DNA from: Gordonia oryzae
GTDB taxonomy: Bacteria; Actinomycetota; Actinomycetes; Mycobacteriales; Mycobacteriaceae
DNA length: 64,000 bases
Assembly (NCBI RefSeq): GCF_003797185.1
Contig: NZ_RKMH01000010.1
Span: forward strand, 165,689-229,688
Direction: 5' to 3'
The notes under the pieces are model-generated. The model saw nothing but the letters and a program-made list of their open reading frames with translations, was not told the origin of the DNA and searched no databases. Made by a program: the position numbers and the translations under genes. This document shows, piece after piece, positions 16,288 to 25,917 of the stretch (position 1 is the first letter of the stretch; the number at the start of each line of letters is the position of its first letter).

Positions 16288-17531
16288 CGCGCTCGACCTC
16301 ACTCGGCTCAGGTCGCTATCTCGATACTTCCGACCGGCCCGAATATTCACATACCACGGTGCACGAATTGACCACCGCGGACAAAGCCCGAGTACACGGC
16401 GTGCTCACCACGATCCCAGGATCGACGACGGTGGTCACACTGATGCATCCGCGCGCCGACGTCACCCATCACGGCATGGTCAACGAGCTTCTGACAAGCG
16501 GCGTCTCGGTCTGGACGCAGCACACGCGCTCGCCCAACAACGACCTCAACCTCAACCATGAACAAGCTCTACTCGATGTCGCTGCCGGAATGACCTTCCT
16601 TCGCGACGCGGGTTTTGAATCCGTGGTCACCCTAGGCCATTCAGGCGGCGGAACGCTCTATGCGTACTACGCCGAACAGGCGGGACTACCGCCGGAGAGA
16701 CGGTTTCGTACCAGTCCGAGCGGGCGCCCGTCCCGACTCGGCGAGGCCGACCTCCCTCCCGCCGACGGCGCGATATTCCTTGCCCCGCACCCGGGCCAAG
16801 GACGACTACTTCTGGGGTGTATTGACCCCTCCGTCGGCGACGAAGCCGACCCCATGTCGGTCATCGAGGCACTCAACGCCTATTCCCCGCGGAATGGATT
16901 TGCCGAGCCGCCGAACTCGTCACAGTACAGCGAGGAATTTGTCGAACTCTACCGGCAGGCCCAATATGCGCGAGTCGAACGACTCGATGCTCTCGCGCGC
17001 GAGAGCATCGCAGCCACGCGCACGGCACGCGCGCAGTTCGACACCACCGGTGACATGAACGACCGCCGACGTTCGCTGGCTCCACATATCATGGTGGTCT
17101 ATCGAACCGACGCCGACTTGCGCACCGTCGACCTGCACATCGATCCCAATGAGCGGCCTTATGGATCCGTATTCGGTCGACGACCGGACTTGATCAACTA
17201 CGGCCAAGTCGGGTTCGGCCGAATAACGACACCGGAAGCATGGCTATCCACATGGTCGGGAATTTCCTCGCGGGCCGACTTCGTTCGATGCGCCGCCGGT
17301 GTGGAAGTTCCGACGCTGTTTATCGAGCTCACCGGGGACCAAGCCGCGTTTCCCTCGGACACACGGCGAATGGTCGGCGCGCTCGCGGCCAGAGACAAGA
17401 CACACGTCGCAGTTCGGGGGACACACTTCGGCGGGCCCATCGCACCTGGCGAACCCACCGGGTACTCCCTTGCGGGCGAGCAGATTCAGCAATGGCTAGC
17501 CGCTCGCTTTCCCCTGGTGGGTATCAAGTGA
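16284..17531 (+). CDS. Alpha/beta hydrolase
   Basis: Alpha/beta-fold hydrolase of 415 residues. The nucleophile elbow is GHSGGG near residue 117, with candidate Asp in ELTGDQ and His in RGTHFGG near the C-terminus. The central insertion (residues about 150-300) is long for this fold and may form a lid. No signal peptide is present, so it acts in the cytoplasm. In the operon it could hydrolyse a ring-cleavage product or a CoA thioester. It overlaps both neighbours by 4 bp. Confidence 0.8.
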   Translation: MTRSTSLGSGRYLDTSDRPEYSHTTVHELTTADKARVHGVLTTIPGSTTVVTLMHPRADVTHHGMVNELLTSGVSVWTQHTRSPNNDLNLNHEQALLDVAAGMTFLRDAGFESVVTLGHSGGGTLYAYYAEQAGLPPERRFRTSPSGRPSRLGEADLPPADGAIFLAPHPGQGRLLLGCIDPSVGDEADPMSVIEALNAYSPRNGFAEPPNSSQYSEEFVELYRQAQYARVERLDALARESIAATRTARAQFDTTGDMNDRRRSLAPHIMVVYRTDADLRTVDLHIDPNERPYGSVFGRRPDLINYGQVGFGRITTPEAWLSTWSGISSRADFVRCAAGVEVPTLFIELTGDQAAFPSDTRRMVGALAARDKTHVAVRGTHFGGPIAPGEPTGYSLAGEQIQQWLAARFPLVGIK

Positions 17532-18727
17532 CCCCATCCCAGCCGCTGGCCGGTATCCGCGTACTGGAATTGGGGAACTATATCGCCGCTCCCACTGCGG
17601 GCCGAATGCTCGCCGACTTCGGCGCCGAAGTCATCAAGGTCGAACGCCCCGATACCGGGGACGAACTACGCGGGTGGCGACTCTATGCGGGCGAGACGTC
17701 GATGCTCTTTCGCACCATCAACCGCAACAAGCGTTCAGTGGAGATCGACCTTCGAACGGAGGCGGGACAGCGGACCATCCAACGGCTGATCCCGCACTGT
17801 GATGTCCTTCTCGAAAACTTCCGACCGGGAACCCTGGACCGCTGGGGCCTGGACGCAAAGACACTCGATGCCCTCAACCCGAGGCTGGTCATCGCCCGTA
17901 TATCCGCCTTTGGCCAAACGGGTCCGATGTCTGGGCAGCCAGGATTTGCCGCCGTCGCCGAAGCGATGGGCGGAATGCGAGCACTGATCGGCGAGCCCGA
18001 CCGCCCGCCGGCGCGAACAGGAGTATCCATCGGAGACACCATCGCCGGCTTGTACGCGGCCTTCGGCACGATCATGGCTCTTTATGAACGCGAGACCTCG
18101 CCCAGCCCTCCACCGATCGCTCGTCGTACCATCGACGTCGCTCTCAACGAGTCGGTTCTGTCGGTCATGGAATCACTCATCCCAGATTTCTCCGCGTACG
18201 GAGTGCGCCGGGAGCGGGTCGGTGGACGTATCGAAGGCATAGCGCCCAGCAATGCCTACCCGTGTGCCGATGGTCGCGACGTGGTCATCGCGGGAAACAG
18301 CGACGCCATATTTCAGCGGCTCATGGCGGTGATCGCCAGAGCAGACCTGGCCGCCGACACCGAACTCGCCACCAACGCCGGACGTTGGCGTCGCCGGGAC
18401 GAACTGGATGTGGCCATCGGAGAATGGACCGCACAACATTCGAGAGACTTCGTACTGGAAAAGCTCAACGCCGATTCTATTCCAGCCGGCGCGATCTACA
18501 CTGCAGAGGATCTCTGTGATGACGAGCAACTCCGATCACGCAATATGATTCAGAAGCACCGTGTTGACATCGCCGGGCATATCGAAGATGTCTACTTCCC
18601 CGGGATTGTTCCGGTCATCGGAGAACGCTCCGGGCCCATTCGCAGCCTGGGCCCTGATCTCGGAGAAGGCACGCGCGAAATACTCGAACGATTTGCAGAT
18701 ACGCTACCTGGCGAGGCACACGTATGA
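17528..18727 (+). CDS. Class III CoA-transferase (CaiB/BaiF family)
   Basis: Family III CoA-transferase of about 399 residues, the standard length. It opens with LAGIRVLELGNYIAAPTAG and the DFGAEVIKVE signature, and the likely catalytic Asp is in SIGDTIAG near residue 165. The start is GTG 17528, overlapping the hydrolase stop (GTGA); a longer in-frame start at 17240 lies within the hydrolase gene and is rejected. It would move CoA between an acyl-CoA donor and a carboxylic acid of this pathway, as in routes where a transferase supplies an HMG-CoA-lyase-type enzyme. Confidence 0.87.
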   Translation: MTPSQPLAGIRVLELGNYIAAPTAGRMLADFGAEVIKVERPDTGDELRGWRLYAGETSMLFRTINRNKRSVEIDLRTEAGQRTIQRLIPHCDVLLENFRPGTLDRWGLDAKTLDALNPRLVIARISAFGQTGPMSGQPGFAAVAEAMGGMRALIGEPDRPPARTGVSIGDTIAGLYAAFGTIMALYERETSPSPPPIARRTIDVALNESVLSVMESLIPDFSAYGVRRERVGGRIEGIAPSNAYPCADGRDVVIAGNSDAIFQRLMAVIARADLAADTELATNAGRWRRRDELDVAIGEWTAQHSRDFVLEKLNADSIPAGAIYTAEDLCDDEQLRSRNMIQKHRVDIAGHIEDVYFPGIVPVIGERSGPIRSLGPDLGEGTREILERFADTLPGEAHV

Positions 18728-19656
18728 CACCAACTTCGGCCATCATCTCAACCACCACGATCAGGGACGTATCCCTACGCGACGGCCTTCAGCTAACTGG
18801 GAAAGTACTGCCAACAGAGAAAAAGGCACTCATCGTGCGCAGACTTTTGGCGCTCGGCGTACCCGAGATCGAGATCGGCTCCATGGCTCGGCCCGACCTC
18901 GTACCTCCTATGGCCAACTCCCTCGAACTCATTGGAGAGCTCACGCCCGAGGAACTCCGGCGATGCTGGGTGTGGGTGGCAACGCCTCGTCACATCGACA
19001 AGGCCGCGCAGGCCGGTGCGCGCAACTTCCAGTACTGCTTCTCGGCATCCGACGCTCACAACCGCGCGAATATCGGGCGTGATACCGAAGCAAGCGTCGC
19101 GGCCCTTCCTTCGGCAATCCAGATGGTCCAAGAGCTCGGTGGCCGGATTGAAATGTGTGTCGCGACCGCGTTCTCATGCCCCTACGATGGTGACGTTGAT
19201 CCTCAACGGGTATTGGACATTACCGCGGACGCCCGCACTCAGGGGGTCGATGACATTGTTCTGTGCGATACCCTCGGTCGCGCAGTCCCCGGCGAGGTAG
19301 CTCATCTGGTTACCGCAGTTCATCACGCGCACCCAGATGTGCGCGTCGCGTTTCACGGCCATGACACCTGGGGCATGGGCGTGGCCAACGCGATCACTGC
19401 GATCAATTGTGGCGCGAGGATGGTCGACGCGACGTTGGGCGGGCTGGGCGGGTGCCCCTTCGCCCCAGGTGCCGCAGGCAACACACCGATCGAGGACATT
19501 GCCTACGCGATCCGTCCGCCATGGCTGCGCCACTCCACCTTCGCCGACCTCGTCACACTGGCGGACGAGCTGCTGGCCGACGTTGCCGAGACGAGCGGAT
19601 CAAAAGCGGCGAGAAGTTCAAAGTCCTCCACCACGAGTTCGGATTGGACGACGTAA
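18724..19656 (+). CDS. HMG-CoA lyase-like aldolase
   Basis: HMGL-like TIM-barrel enzyme of 310 residues that cleaves a 3-hydroxy-3-carboxyl-type acyl-CoA to a ketone or keto acid plus a smaller acyl-CoA. Visible motifs are the substrate and metal site RDVSLRDGLQ at residues about 15-24, the metal-binding pair FHGHDTWG near 212, and the Cys loop GGLGGCPFAPGAAGN near 240. The last 25 residues are Ser/Thr-rich. It ends the divergent + operon and is coupled to the CoA-transferase. True HMG-CoA lyase of leucine catabolism is possible, but the genetic context suggests a pathway-specific relative. Confidence 0.85.
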   Translation: MTPTSAIISTTTIRDVSLRDGLQLTGKVLPTEKKALIVRRLLALGVPEIEIGSMARPDLVPPMANSLELIGELTPEELRRCWVWVATPRHIDKAAQAGARNFQYCFSASDAHNRANIGRDTEASVAALPSAIQMVQELGGRIEMCVATAFSCPYDGDVDPQRVLDITADARTQGVDDIVLCDTLGRAVPGEVAHLVTAVHHAHPDVRVAFHGHDTWGMGVANAITAINCGARMVDATLGGLGGCPFAPGAAGNTPIEDIAYAIRPPWLRHSTFADLVTLADELLADVAETSGSKAARSSKSSTTSSDWTT

Positions 19657-19986
19657 CTCCTGTTCGCCCGAGTCTGGCTCTACCAACTATTTATGTGGGT
19701 CGATGTCGTCGCGGGAAAGCAGGTCACGCGCCACCGCGGGTGAGTGTGGACATGCCTATGCGGGCCTCTGGTGCGTGAAGTCCGCACTACCGCTTCATGA
19801 ATAGGTCATCCTCCCGCGCCCAGCCAGCCGGCCAACGTCGTGATCGACGATGACACGTTCGACGATCCGATTGACGATGTTTCGCAAGGGTGGACACAGG
19901 CGGACACTACTCCGGTGACACCGTGACCGATGCTGAACTCCCGTGTATCGGACTCGCCGGGTGCGGTGTGGATTGTGGTCGGTGCG
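19657..19986. other. Convergent intergenic region
   Basis: About 330 bases between the lyase (+) and copA (−), which converge. Short reading frames exist on both strands but none has a convincing start, ribosome site or recognisable domain. It may contain remnants of a mobile gene. Confidence 0.4.
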
Positions 19987-22233
19987 TCACCACGCACGCG
20001 GGCGGACACCTCTGAGCCGGAGGCTGTTGGCGACCACGAAGACCGACGAGAAGGCCATCGCGGCCCCGGCCATCATCGGGTTCAGCAGTCCGGCCGCAGC
20101 GATCGGCAGCGCCGCGACGTTATACCCGAAGGCCCAGAAGAGGTTTCCGCGGATGGTGCGCAGCGTGCGTCGCGAGAGCGCGATGGCATCAACCACCTTA
20201 CGCAGATCACCGTCGACAATGGTGAGATCGGCGGCCGCAATCGCGACGTCGGTACCGGTACCCATCGACACACCCAGATCGGCCTGAGCGAGCGCGGCGG
20301 CGTCGTTGATGCCATCACCGACCATCGCAACCACGTCACCCCGACGTTGAAAGTCCTTGATCGCGTTCACCTTTTCCGCGGGCCGTGCCTCGGCTATCAC
20401 CTGACCGATGCCGACCAGGTCGGCCACGAAACGCGCCGCGCCTGTGTTGTCACCGGTCAGCAGAACCGGTGTCAGGCCCATGCGTTTGAGTTGTGAGACC
20501 GCTTCTCGTGAGGACTCTTTGACCGTGTCGGCGACGACGATCACCCCGTACTCGGTAGCGTGGTCGTCACCGTCGATGCCGACGACGACCGCGGTCGCTC
20601 CCCGTCCGTGTGCGGCGTCGAGTGCCTGGTGCAACCTCATGGGCAAGTGCCCACCGAGTTCCCGAGCGCTACCGACGCGCACCCTCTCACTGCCCACGAT
20701 CCCGCTGACACCGACTCCTTCGGTGCAGGTGAAGTCGGTGACGTCGCGAACCGGGAGATGCTGGGCGGCAGCGACAATCGCCTTGCCGAGAGGGTGCTCG
20801 GATGCCGACTCGACCGCTGCCGCAGCCGCCAGGATACGATCGGCATCGACTCCGTAGGCGGGCTGGACCTTCTCGACCCGCATGACGCCGGTGGTGACGG
20901 TGCCGGTCTTGTCGAGCAGTACGGTGTCGATCCGCCGGGTCTGTTCGAGAACCTCGGGGCCGGTCACCAGGATGCCGAGTTGCGCACCACGACCGGTGCC
21001 CACCATCAGCGCCGTCGGCGTCGCCAAACCCAGCGCACACGGACACGCGATGATCAGAACGGAGACGGCCGCGGTGAATGCGAAGCTCACCGGCGAATCG
21101 GACGCGATCGTGACGCCCAGCCAGAATCCCAGTGCAGCAACGGCAATCGTGATGACCACGGGCACGAACCAGCTGGAGATCCGGTCGGCGAGGCGCTGCG
21201 CCCCGGCCTTGCCGGCCTGGGCGTCAGCGACTATTCGGGTCATCTGCGCCAGGGCGGTGTCGGCGCCGACGCGGGTAGCCTGCACCAGCAGCCGGCCGCT
21301 GGTGTTGATCGTCGCGCCGACCACCCCGTCGCCGGGGCCGACCTCGGCCGGTATCGATTCCCCGGTCACCATCGACGCGTCGATCGCAGACGAGCCACTG
21401 ACGACAACGCCGTCGGTGGCGATCTTCTCGCCGGGTCGTACGACGAATTCGTCGCCGACCGCCAGCTCTGCGATCGGAATCCGCCGTTCGACGCCGTCGC
21501 GTACGACGGCAACATCCTTGGCGCCCAGCCGCATCAGGGCGCGCAGTGCATCGCCGGCGGTGCGCGTCGCGCGCTTCTCCAGATATCTACCGAGGAGCAG
21601 CAACGTTGTGACACCCGCAGCGGCCTCGAGATAGATGTTGGCGCCGCCGTCGCCGCGGTGCGGGATCAGGTCGAACCCGTGGGTCATACCGGGCTCGCCT
21701 GCGGTGCCGAGGAACAAGGCGTAGAGCGACCACCCGAAGGCGGCCAGTGTCCCCATCGACACCAGGGTGTCCATAGTGGTGGCGCCATGACGCAGGTTCA
21801 CCAAGGCAGCGCGGTGAAATGGCCACGCGCCCCACACCACCACGGGTGCGGCGAGCGTCAACGACAGCCACTGCCAGTAGGTGAACTGCCACGCCGGGAC
21901 CATCGCGAGCACGACGACCGGAATGGTCAGTGCGGCACTGATCAGCACTCGGGTACGCAGTGCGCCGAGGTCCGGGTCGGCGTCTGGGTCGGCAGCCCCC
22001 GACGGGACGTGATCGACGGGCACGGCGTCATATCCTGCGGAGTGGATGGCCTCGATGAGCGCGGCGGTGTCCACCTCGGAGGTATGGTCGACCTGAGCAC
22101 GTTCGGTTGCGAAGTTGACGGTGGCGTGCACGCCGTCGAGCTTGTTGAGCGTGCGCTCGATGCGATTGGCGCACGACGCGCAGGTCATCCCTTCGATGTC
22201 GAGGTCGATGCGTCCGGTGGTGGGTGCGGTCAT
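19987..22233 (-). CDS. copA: Copper-exporting P1B-type ATPase
   Basis: Heavy-metal P-type ATPase of 748 residues. In order it shows an N-terminal metal-binding domain (GMTCASC), eight predicted membrane segments, the intramembrane CPCALGL site typical of copper(I) pumps, the phosphorylation motif DKTGTVTTG, the HP motif SEHPLGKAI, and the hinge [10 protein letters not shown]. It pumps Cu(I) out of the cytoplasm. It overlaps the small membrane protein gene upstream by 4 bp. The csoR, copZ, small protein, copA order and the operators at 22985-23038 indicate copper induction by CsoR. Confidence 0.95.
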   Translation of the reverse strand: MTAPTTGRIDLDIEGMTCASCANRIERTLNKLDGVHATVNFATERAQVDHTSEVDTAALIEAIHSAGYDAVPVDHVPSGAADPDADPDLGALRTRVLISAALTIPVVVLAMVPAWQFTYWQWLSLTLAAPVVVWGAWPFHRAALVNLRHGATTMDTLVSMGTLAAFGWSLYALFLGTAGEPGMTHGFDLIPHRGDGGANIYLEAAAGVTTLLLLGRYLEKRATRTAGDALRALMRLGAKDVAVVRDGVERRIPIAELAVGDEFVVRPGEKIATDGVVVSGSSAIDASMVTGESIPAEVGPGDGVVGATINTSGRLLVQATRVGADTALAQMTRIVADAQAGKAGAQRLADRISSWFVPVVITIAVAALGFWLGVTIASDSPVSFAFTAAVSVLIIACPCALGLATPTALMVGTGRGAQLGILVTGPEVLEQTRRIDTVLLDKTGTVTTGVMRVEKVQPAYGVDADRILAAAAAVESASEHPLGKAIVAAAQHLPVRDVTDFTCTEGVGVSGIVGSERVRVGSARELGGHLPMRLHQALDAAHGRGATAVVVGIDGDDHATEYGVIVVADTVKESSREAVSQLKRMGLTPVLLTGDNTGAARFVADLVGIGQVIAEARPAEKVNAIKDFQRRGDVVAMVGDGINDAAALAQADLGVSMGTGTDVAIAAADLTIVDGDLRKVVDAIALSRRTLRTIRGNLFWAFGYNVAALPIAAAGLLNPMMAGAAMAFSSVFVVANSLRLRGVRPRAW

Positions 22234-22406
22234 CGGCGACCTCCGTGGAGGTCAGCGGTGGTCGAGTGATGTTCGGGCACAGGAACTCCCGCGTCGGGGG
22301 CGACTACTCGCCCGACGGCGAACGCGATGGCGAAGACCGCTGCAAGTGCCAGCAGGAAGGCGGCGGCCCGCACGAGGGCGTTCGACGCGACGGTGGTCGG
22401 GATCAT
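22230..22406 (-). CDS. Small single-span membrane protein of the copper operon
   Basis: 58-residue protein with one hydrophobic helix (residues about 10-32) and a His-containing tail ([12 protein letters not shown]). It starts 7 bp after the copZ stop and overlaps copA by ATGA. A longer in-frame start at 22463 would overlap copZ. Its place between chaperone and pump, and its C-terminal His residues, suggest it helps pass copper to CopA or binds it at the membrane (inference). Confidence 0.6.
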   Translation of the reverse strand: MIPTTVASNALVRAAAFLLALAAVFAIAFAVGRVVAPDAGVPVPEHHSTTADLHGGRR

Positions 22407-22413
22407 CTGCGGG

Positions 22414-22617
22414 TCACACCAATTGGTAACCGGCTTCAGTGATGGCGCGGGCGAGGACCTCACGGTCGAGGGGCGTCTCGCTCGTCACCTCCACCCGTCC
22501 GGATTCGACAGTCACCTCCACGTTCTGCACACCGGGGATCTCCTCGATCTCCTCGCGAACCGACGCTGCGCAGTGGCCGCAGGTCATGCCGGTGACGGTA
22601 TATGTCTCGCTCACCAT
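22414..22617 (-). CDS. copZ: Copper chaperone, heavy-metal-associated domain
   Basis: 67-residue heavy-metal-associated domain with the metal loop GMTCGHC near residue 10 and the usual beta-alpha-beta pattern. ATG 22617 is preceded by AAGGAG; an upstream in-frame start at 22686 lacks one. It would deliver Cu(I) to CopA two genes downstream. Confidence 0.92.
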   Translation of the reverse strand: MVSETYTVTGMTCGHCAASVREEIEEIPGVQNVEVTVESGRVEVTSETPLDREVLARAITEAGYQLV

Positions 22618-22663
22618 GAGCACGCTCCTTGTCAGGGTGTCAATGATTGTCGAACAGTGGGTT

Positions 22664-22957
22664 TCAGGACTTGACCAAGCGGGCAATCGCTTGCACGGCC
22701 TCGTCTACCTTGGCTTTGCCCTCGGCGTCGCCTTCCTGGGCCGCCCGAACCACACAGTGATTCATATGCTCCTCGAGCAAGCCGAGACTGACCGCATGCA
22801 GCGCCTTGGTCATCGCCGAGACCTGGGTGAGGATGTCGATGCAGTATTTCTCTTCGTCGACCATTCGCTGCAGACCGCGGGCCTGGCCCTCGATCCGCCG
22901 AAGGCGACGCAGGTAGTCATCCTTGTTACCGATGTAGCCATGTCCGCCGTGATCCAT
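22664..22957 (-). CDS. csoR: Copper-sensing repressor, CsoR/RcnR family
   Basis: All-helical metal-sensing repressor of 97 residues. The Cu(I) ligands of CsoR are visible: Cys in EKYCIDIL, then His and Cys in EEHMNHCV (a Cys-His-Cys set). ATG 22957 has GAGGAGG immediately upstream and is preferred over earlier in-frame starts at 22975 and 23008. It is the first gene of the copper operon and probably represses it through the boxes at 22985-23001 and 23024-23038. Confidence 0.93.
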   Translation of the reverse strand: MDHGGHGYIGNKDDYLRRLRRIEGQARGLQRMVDEEKYCIDILTQVSAMTKALHAVSLGLLEEHMNHCVVRAAQEGDAEGKAKVDEAVQAIARLVKS

Positions 22958-22984
22958 GATGTCCTCCTCGGGCATCGCGTCCTG

Positions 22985-23038
22985 ATACCCCCCACAGGTA
23001 TACGCCATCCGGACGACACACGCTACCCCCCTAGGGTA
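22985..23038 (-). promoter_or_regulatory. Two CsoR-type operators
   Basis: Two G/C-rich pseudo-palindromes with the TACC...GGTA pattern of CsoR boxes lie upstream of csoR: ATACCCCCCACAGGTAT at 22985-23001 and TACCCCCCTAGGGTA at 23024-23038. They are about 38 bp apart centre to centre. Release of CsoR by Cu(I) would induce csoR-copZ-copA. Confidence 0.6.
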
Positions 23039-23100
23039 TGCAAGAGCGGAGAGGGGTGCCGAGCGGGCGCCGTCAGCGCGGGGAGGGGCGCCGTCGGCGG

Positions 23101-23964
23101 TCAGTCGCGCCGCAGCGCGGCGGCCAGTCGCACCAAGGCTCTGGCGACGTCGTCCAGCGCATCGCCGACTTCGGTCAGCCCCAAGGCCGGATGCGTGTCG
23201 TGTGCGTGGGCAGATTCCTGGGCCGCGGACTCCGCGGGTGTAGGGCCCGCAGCGACGGCGGCCACGTCCGGCTGGTCCGGCGCCAAGGTGGGCTCCGGAC
23301 GCGAAGCGGGCACGTCGACGCTGTGGCGTCGGCCGTGGGTCTGATCGTGCGGGGGCGCCGAGTCGGTGGACCGACGGCCACCCCGATAGTCCGACTCTCC
23401 GACGATCGGCGGCGCGGAGCTGGAAGGTTCCGGCCCGAAGGGTTCGGGACGGGAGAGTTCAGGACGAGGCGGCTCCGGCATCCGATGCGACCCGCGGACG
23501 CCTGCCCCCGCGACCGGCAGGTCACCGGTGGAGGGCCCGTGAGATCCGCTCGGACCTGGTGCTGTGCCCTGCGTCGAATACCCGGGCGCCGAGGAGTATT
23601 GCACGGCAGGGCCGTGACCGCCCGCGGCCATCCCCGACATCGCAGTCGGCGCGTGACCATTGGAACGGGCGTAGAGGTGCGGCCCGGGGTGGCCGTGGAA
23701 GTAGAGGCACCCAGCGTTCTCCAGCGAGCGCAACGGGCAGGGATTGCGTTCGATCAGCGACTGCGCGTGCGGGGCGAAGTCGCTCCATTCCAGCCAGACT
23801 CGACGATCAGTGCGCGGCGAAGTGCTGCCGTCGGTGGCGTGATTACTGCGGTGACCGATCGGCAGGCGACATTCGAGCATCCACCCGGCCGACTCCGGAA
23901 GTCCCAGCGCGCGGCGTTCGGCAGCCGTGCTGACCACCGTCGACCAGCAGCCCTCGCTGTCCAT
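23101..23964 (-). CDS. Hypothetical protein with proline-rich centre
   Basis: 287-residue protein. The N-terminal 110 residues look folded and contain four Cys and several His residues (ECRLPIGHRSNH and NPCPLRSLENAGCLYFHGH). Residues about 120-250 are proline-rich and probably disordered, and the last 30 residues form a leucine-rich amphipathic helix. ATG 23964 has GGGAGG five bases upstream. No family recognised. The Cys/His spacing could bind a metal, which would fit the neighbouring copper genes, but this is speculative. Confidence 0.6.
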   Translation of the reverse strand: MDSEGCWSTVVSTAAERRALGLPESAGWMLECRLPIGHRSNHATDGSTSPRTDRRVWLEWSDFAPHAQSLIERNPCPLRSLENAGCLYFHGHPGPHLYARSNGHAPTAMSGMAAGGHGPAVQYSSAPGYSTQGTAPGPSGSHGPSTGDLPVAGAGVRGSHRMPEPPRPELSRPEPFGPEPSSSAPPIVGESDYRGGRRSTDSAPPHDQTHGRRHSVDVPASRPEPTLAPDQPDVAAVAAGPTPAESAAQESAHAHDTHPALGLTEVGDALDDVARALVRLAAALRRD

Positions 23965-24119
23965 CGAACCTCCCATTCGCGCGGTCCGACCGCGCTGTGC
24001 CCAGTGGGTCCACGCGTCGTTTACCGAGGGCGAACCTGACGCACCGAGAGCCTTCTCGTCACCATATGGGTATGAGAACGCGACCCGCCGGTCAGTGTAC
24101 GAAGGAAGGCCCGTCGGGG

Positions 24120-25736
24120 CTACCCCAGGACGCTCACCGGCGCGGCGTCGGCGACCTCGGAAATCACACCTCTCGCCAGACCGAAATACCTCGACCTCGC
24201 ATCGAGTTCGGACCGCGGAAAGTCCGAACGCACGTGGCAGCCCCGTGATTCACCGCGTGCCGCCGCCGCGGCCACGACCACCCCGGCAGTCAGGGTGAGC
24301 GAGGCATCCTCGGCGTCGGCGACGCCCGCGATCCGGCGCCTCGGTGCCGACTCCAGCAGCGTTGCGACCGCGGCGAGCCCCGAGGCGTCGCGGCGCAGCG
24401 CGACGTGGCGGCTCATCGCGTCCTGAAGGGTCGTGCGGTCGAGTGCGGGTAGGTCCTGGTCGCAATACACCCCGTCGACAGCGTCTCCCCGGATCGCGCC
24501 GCGGTCGGTCACCGCGACGCCGGCCGCACGGATACCCATCACCACGCCCTCGAGAAGGCTGTTGGAGGCGAGTCGGTTTGCGCCGTGCAGACCGGTACGG
24601 GCCACCTCACCGGCCGCCAGCAGTCCGGGCACACCGGTGCGAGCGAAGGTGTCGGTGACCACGCCGCCGCACTGGTAATGCGCCCCAGGTACCACCGGGA
24701 TCAGGCCGGAGTGCAGGGACAGCCCGGCCGCCCGCACACCCGCGGTGACCGTCGGGAATCGAGCAGCGAAGCGCTCGATACCCGAAATGTCGAGATAGAC
24801 GCACGGATGGCCGGTGCGGTCGATGGCTGCCATCGCGGCGTTGGCGACGACGTCGCGGGGAGCGAGATCGCCCAGTGGATGCACGCCCGCCGTCACCGAC
24901 GCTCCGTCGGCGTCGACGAGCCGTCCGCCCTCACCGCGGATCGCCTCGGTGACCAGGGTCCGCCGCCCGCGCTCTCCCGGTGTGTACAGCATCGTCGGAT
25001 GGAATTGGATGAACTCCAGGTCGGCGATGCGGGCCCCGGCACGAAGCGCCAGGGCGATTCCGTCTCCGGTAGCCCCGGACGGATTGGTCGTGGCCGCGTA
25101 CAGATGCCCCGCCCCGCCGGTGGCCAGCAGGACTGTCGGCGCGAGCACAACGCCGGGTTCGGCGACCCCAGCGCGGACGTAGGAAACGCCCACCACACGA
25201 CCTGCGATGTCGGTGAGCACCTGCGTCACCACCGATTCGTCGAGGCACTCGATTCCGCCTGCCGCCTGCGCCTCGCCCAGCGCCACCCACAATGCGCGCT
25301 GCACTGCCGCACCGGTCGCGTCACCACCGGCGTGCACAATGCGCCGTACCCGGTGGCCGCCCTCTCGCGTGCGAGCTAGCGCACCGGTGGGATCTCGATC
25401 GAATTGCGTTCCCCACGAGATCAATTCGGAGACCGCGGCCCATCCCGCGCCGAGGATGGACCGGCTCGCGACGGGACCGCTCAATCCCGCGCCGGCAGCG
25501 AGGGTGTCGGCGAGATGCGAGTCAACGGAGTCGGCGGGGTTGTCGGGCATGACCACCGCGACACCACCCTGCGCGTAGAAGGTGGCGGTGGCCTGTTCGG
25601 TCCGGTCGGCCTGCCAACGCGGGCCCTTGTGCACCACGACGACGCGTAGTCCGGCAGCCCGTGCGGTGAGTACCGCGGCGATACCCGCCACTCCCGCGCC
25701 GACCACGACGAGGTCGGCGGATCGCGGCACGACCAT
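24120..25736 (-). CDS. nadB: L-aspartate oxidase
   Basis: FAD-dependent L-aspartate oxidase of 538 residues, giving iminoaspartate for quinolinate and NAD synthesis. It has the FAD motif GAGVAGIAA, the YAQGGVAVV segment, the substrate region QFHPT and RGEGGRL near residue 270, and NRLASNSLLEG near residue 385. ATG 25736 follows AGAGG; a GTG at 25763 is an alternative start. The usual partners nadA and nadC are not next to it in this window; the divergent neighbour is an MFS exporter. Confidence 0.88.
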   Translation of the reverse strand: MVVPRSADLVVVGAGVAGIAAVLTARAAGLRVVVVHKGPRWQADRTEQATATFYAQGGVAVVMPDNPADSVDSHLADTLAAGAGLSGPVASRSILGAGWAAVSELISWGTQFDRDPTGALARTREGGHRVRRIVHAGGDATGAAVQRALWVALGEAQAAGGIECLDESVVTQVLTDIAGRVVGVSYVRAGVAEPGVVLAPTVLLATGGAGHLYAATTNPSGATGDGIALALRAGARIADLEFIQFHPTMLYTPGERGRRTLVTEAIRGEGGRLVDADGASVTAGVHPLGDLAPRDVVANAAMAAIDRTGHPCVYLDISGIERFAARFPTVTAGVRAAGLSLHSGLIPVVPGAHYQCGGVVTDTFARTGVPGLLAAGEVARTGLHGANRLASNSLLEGVVMGIRAAGVAVTDRGAIRGDAVDGVYCDQDLPALDRTTLQDAMSRHVALRRDASGLAAVATLLESAPRRRIAGVADAEDASLTLTAGVVVAAAAARGESRGCHVRSDFPRSELDARSRYFGLARGVISEVADAAPVSVLG

Positions 25737-25881
25737 GTCCACCTCTTTCTTTGCTCCCGCCACCGCGGCTGCGGCAACGGGAATCTCTGACGAACAACCA
25801 GCGAAGCACGTTTTCGATTCCCAGTCGAAAACCTGCCTCGGCGGACTCTACGCCACCTGGTACGCCCGACATATCAGTCAG

Positions 25882-25897
25882 GTGCGCATATGCGCAC
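25882..25897. promoter_or_regulatory. Perfect 16-bp palindrome upstream of the MFS-ArsR operon
   Basis: GTGCGCATATGCGCAC is a perfect inverted repeat 21 bases before the MFS start codon. ArsR-family sensors bind such 12-16 bp AT-centred repeats and usually autoregulate, and an ArsR gene is the second gene of this operon. It is therefore the likely operator. Confidence 0.6.
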
Positions 25898-25917
25898 ATA
25901 TGAGTAAGGTTCGTCCA

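Noticed and set aside
17240..17527. N-terminal extension of the CoA-transferase
   Set aside because: It lies inside the hydrolase gene in another frame; the GTGA overlap at 17528 gives a standard-length protein.
20560..22269. A 569-residue open frame on the + strand
   Set aside because: It is fully antisense to copA, rich in Arg/Gly/His/Asp, and has no recognisable domain; an artefact of high GC.
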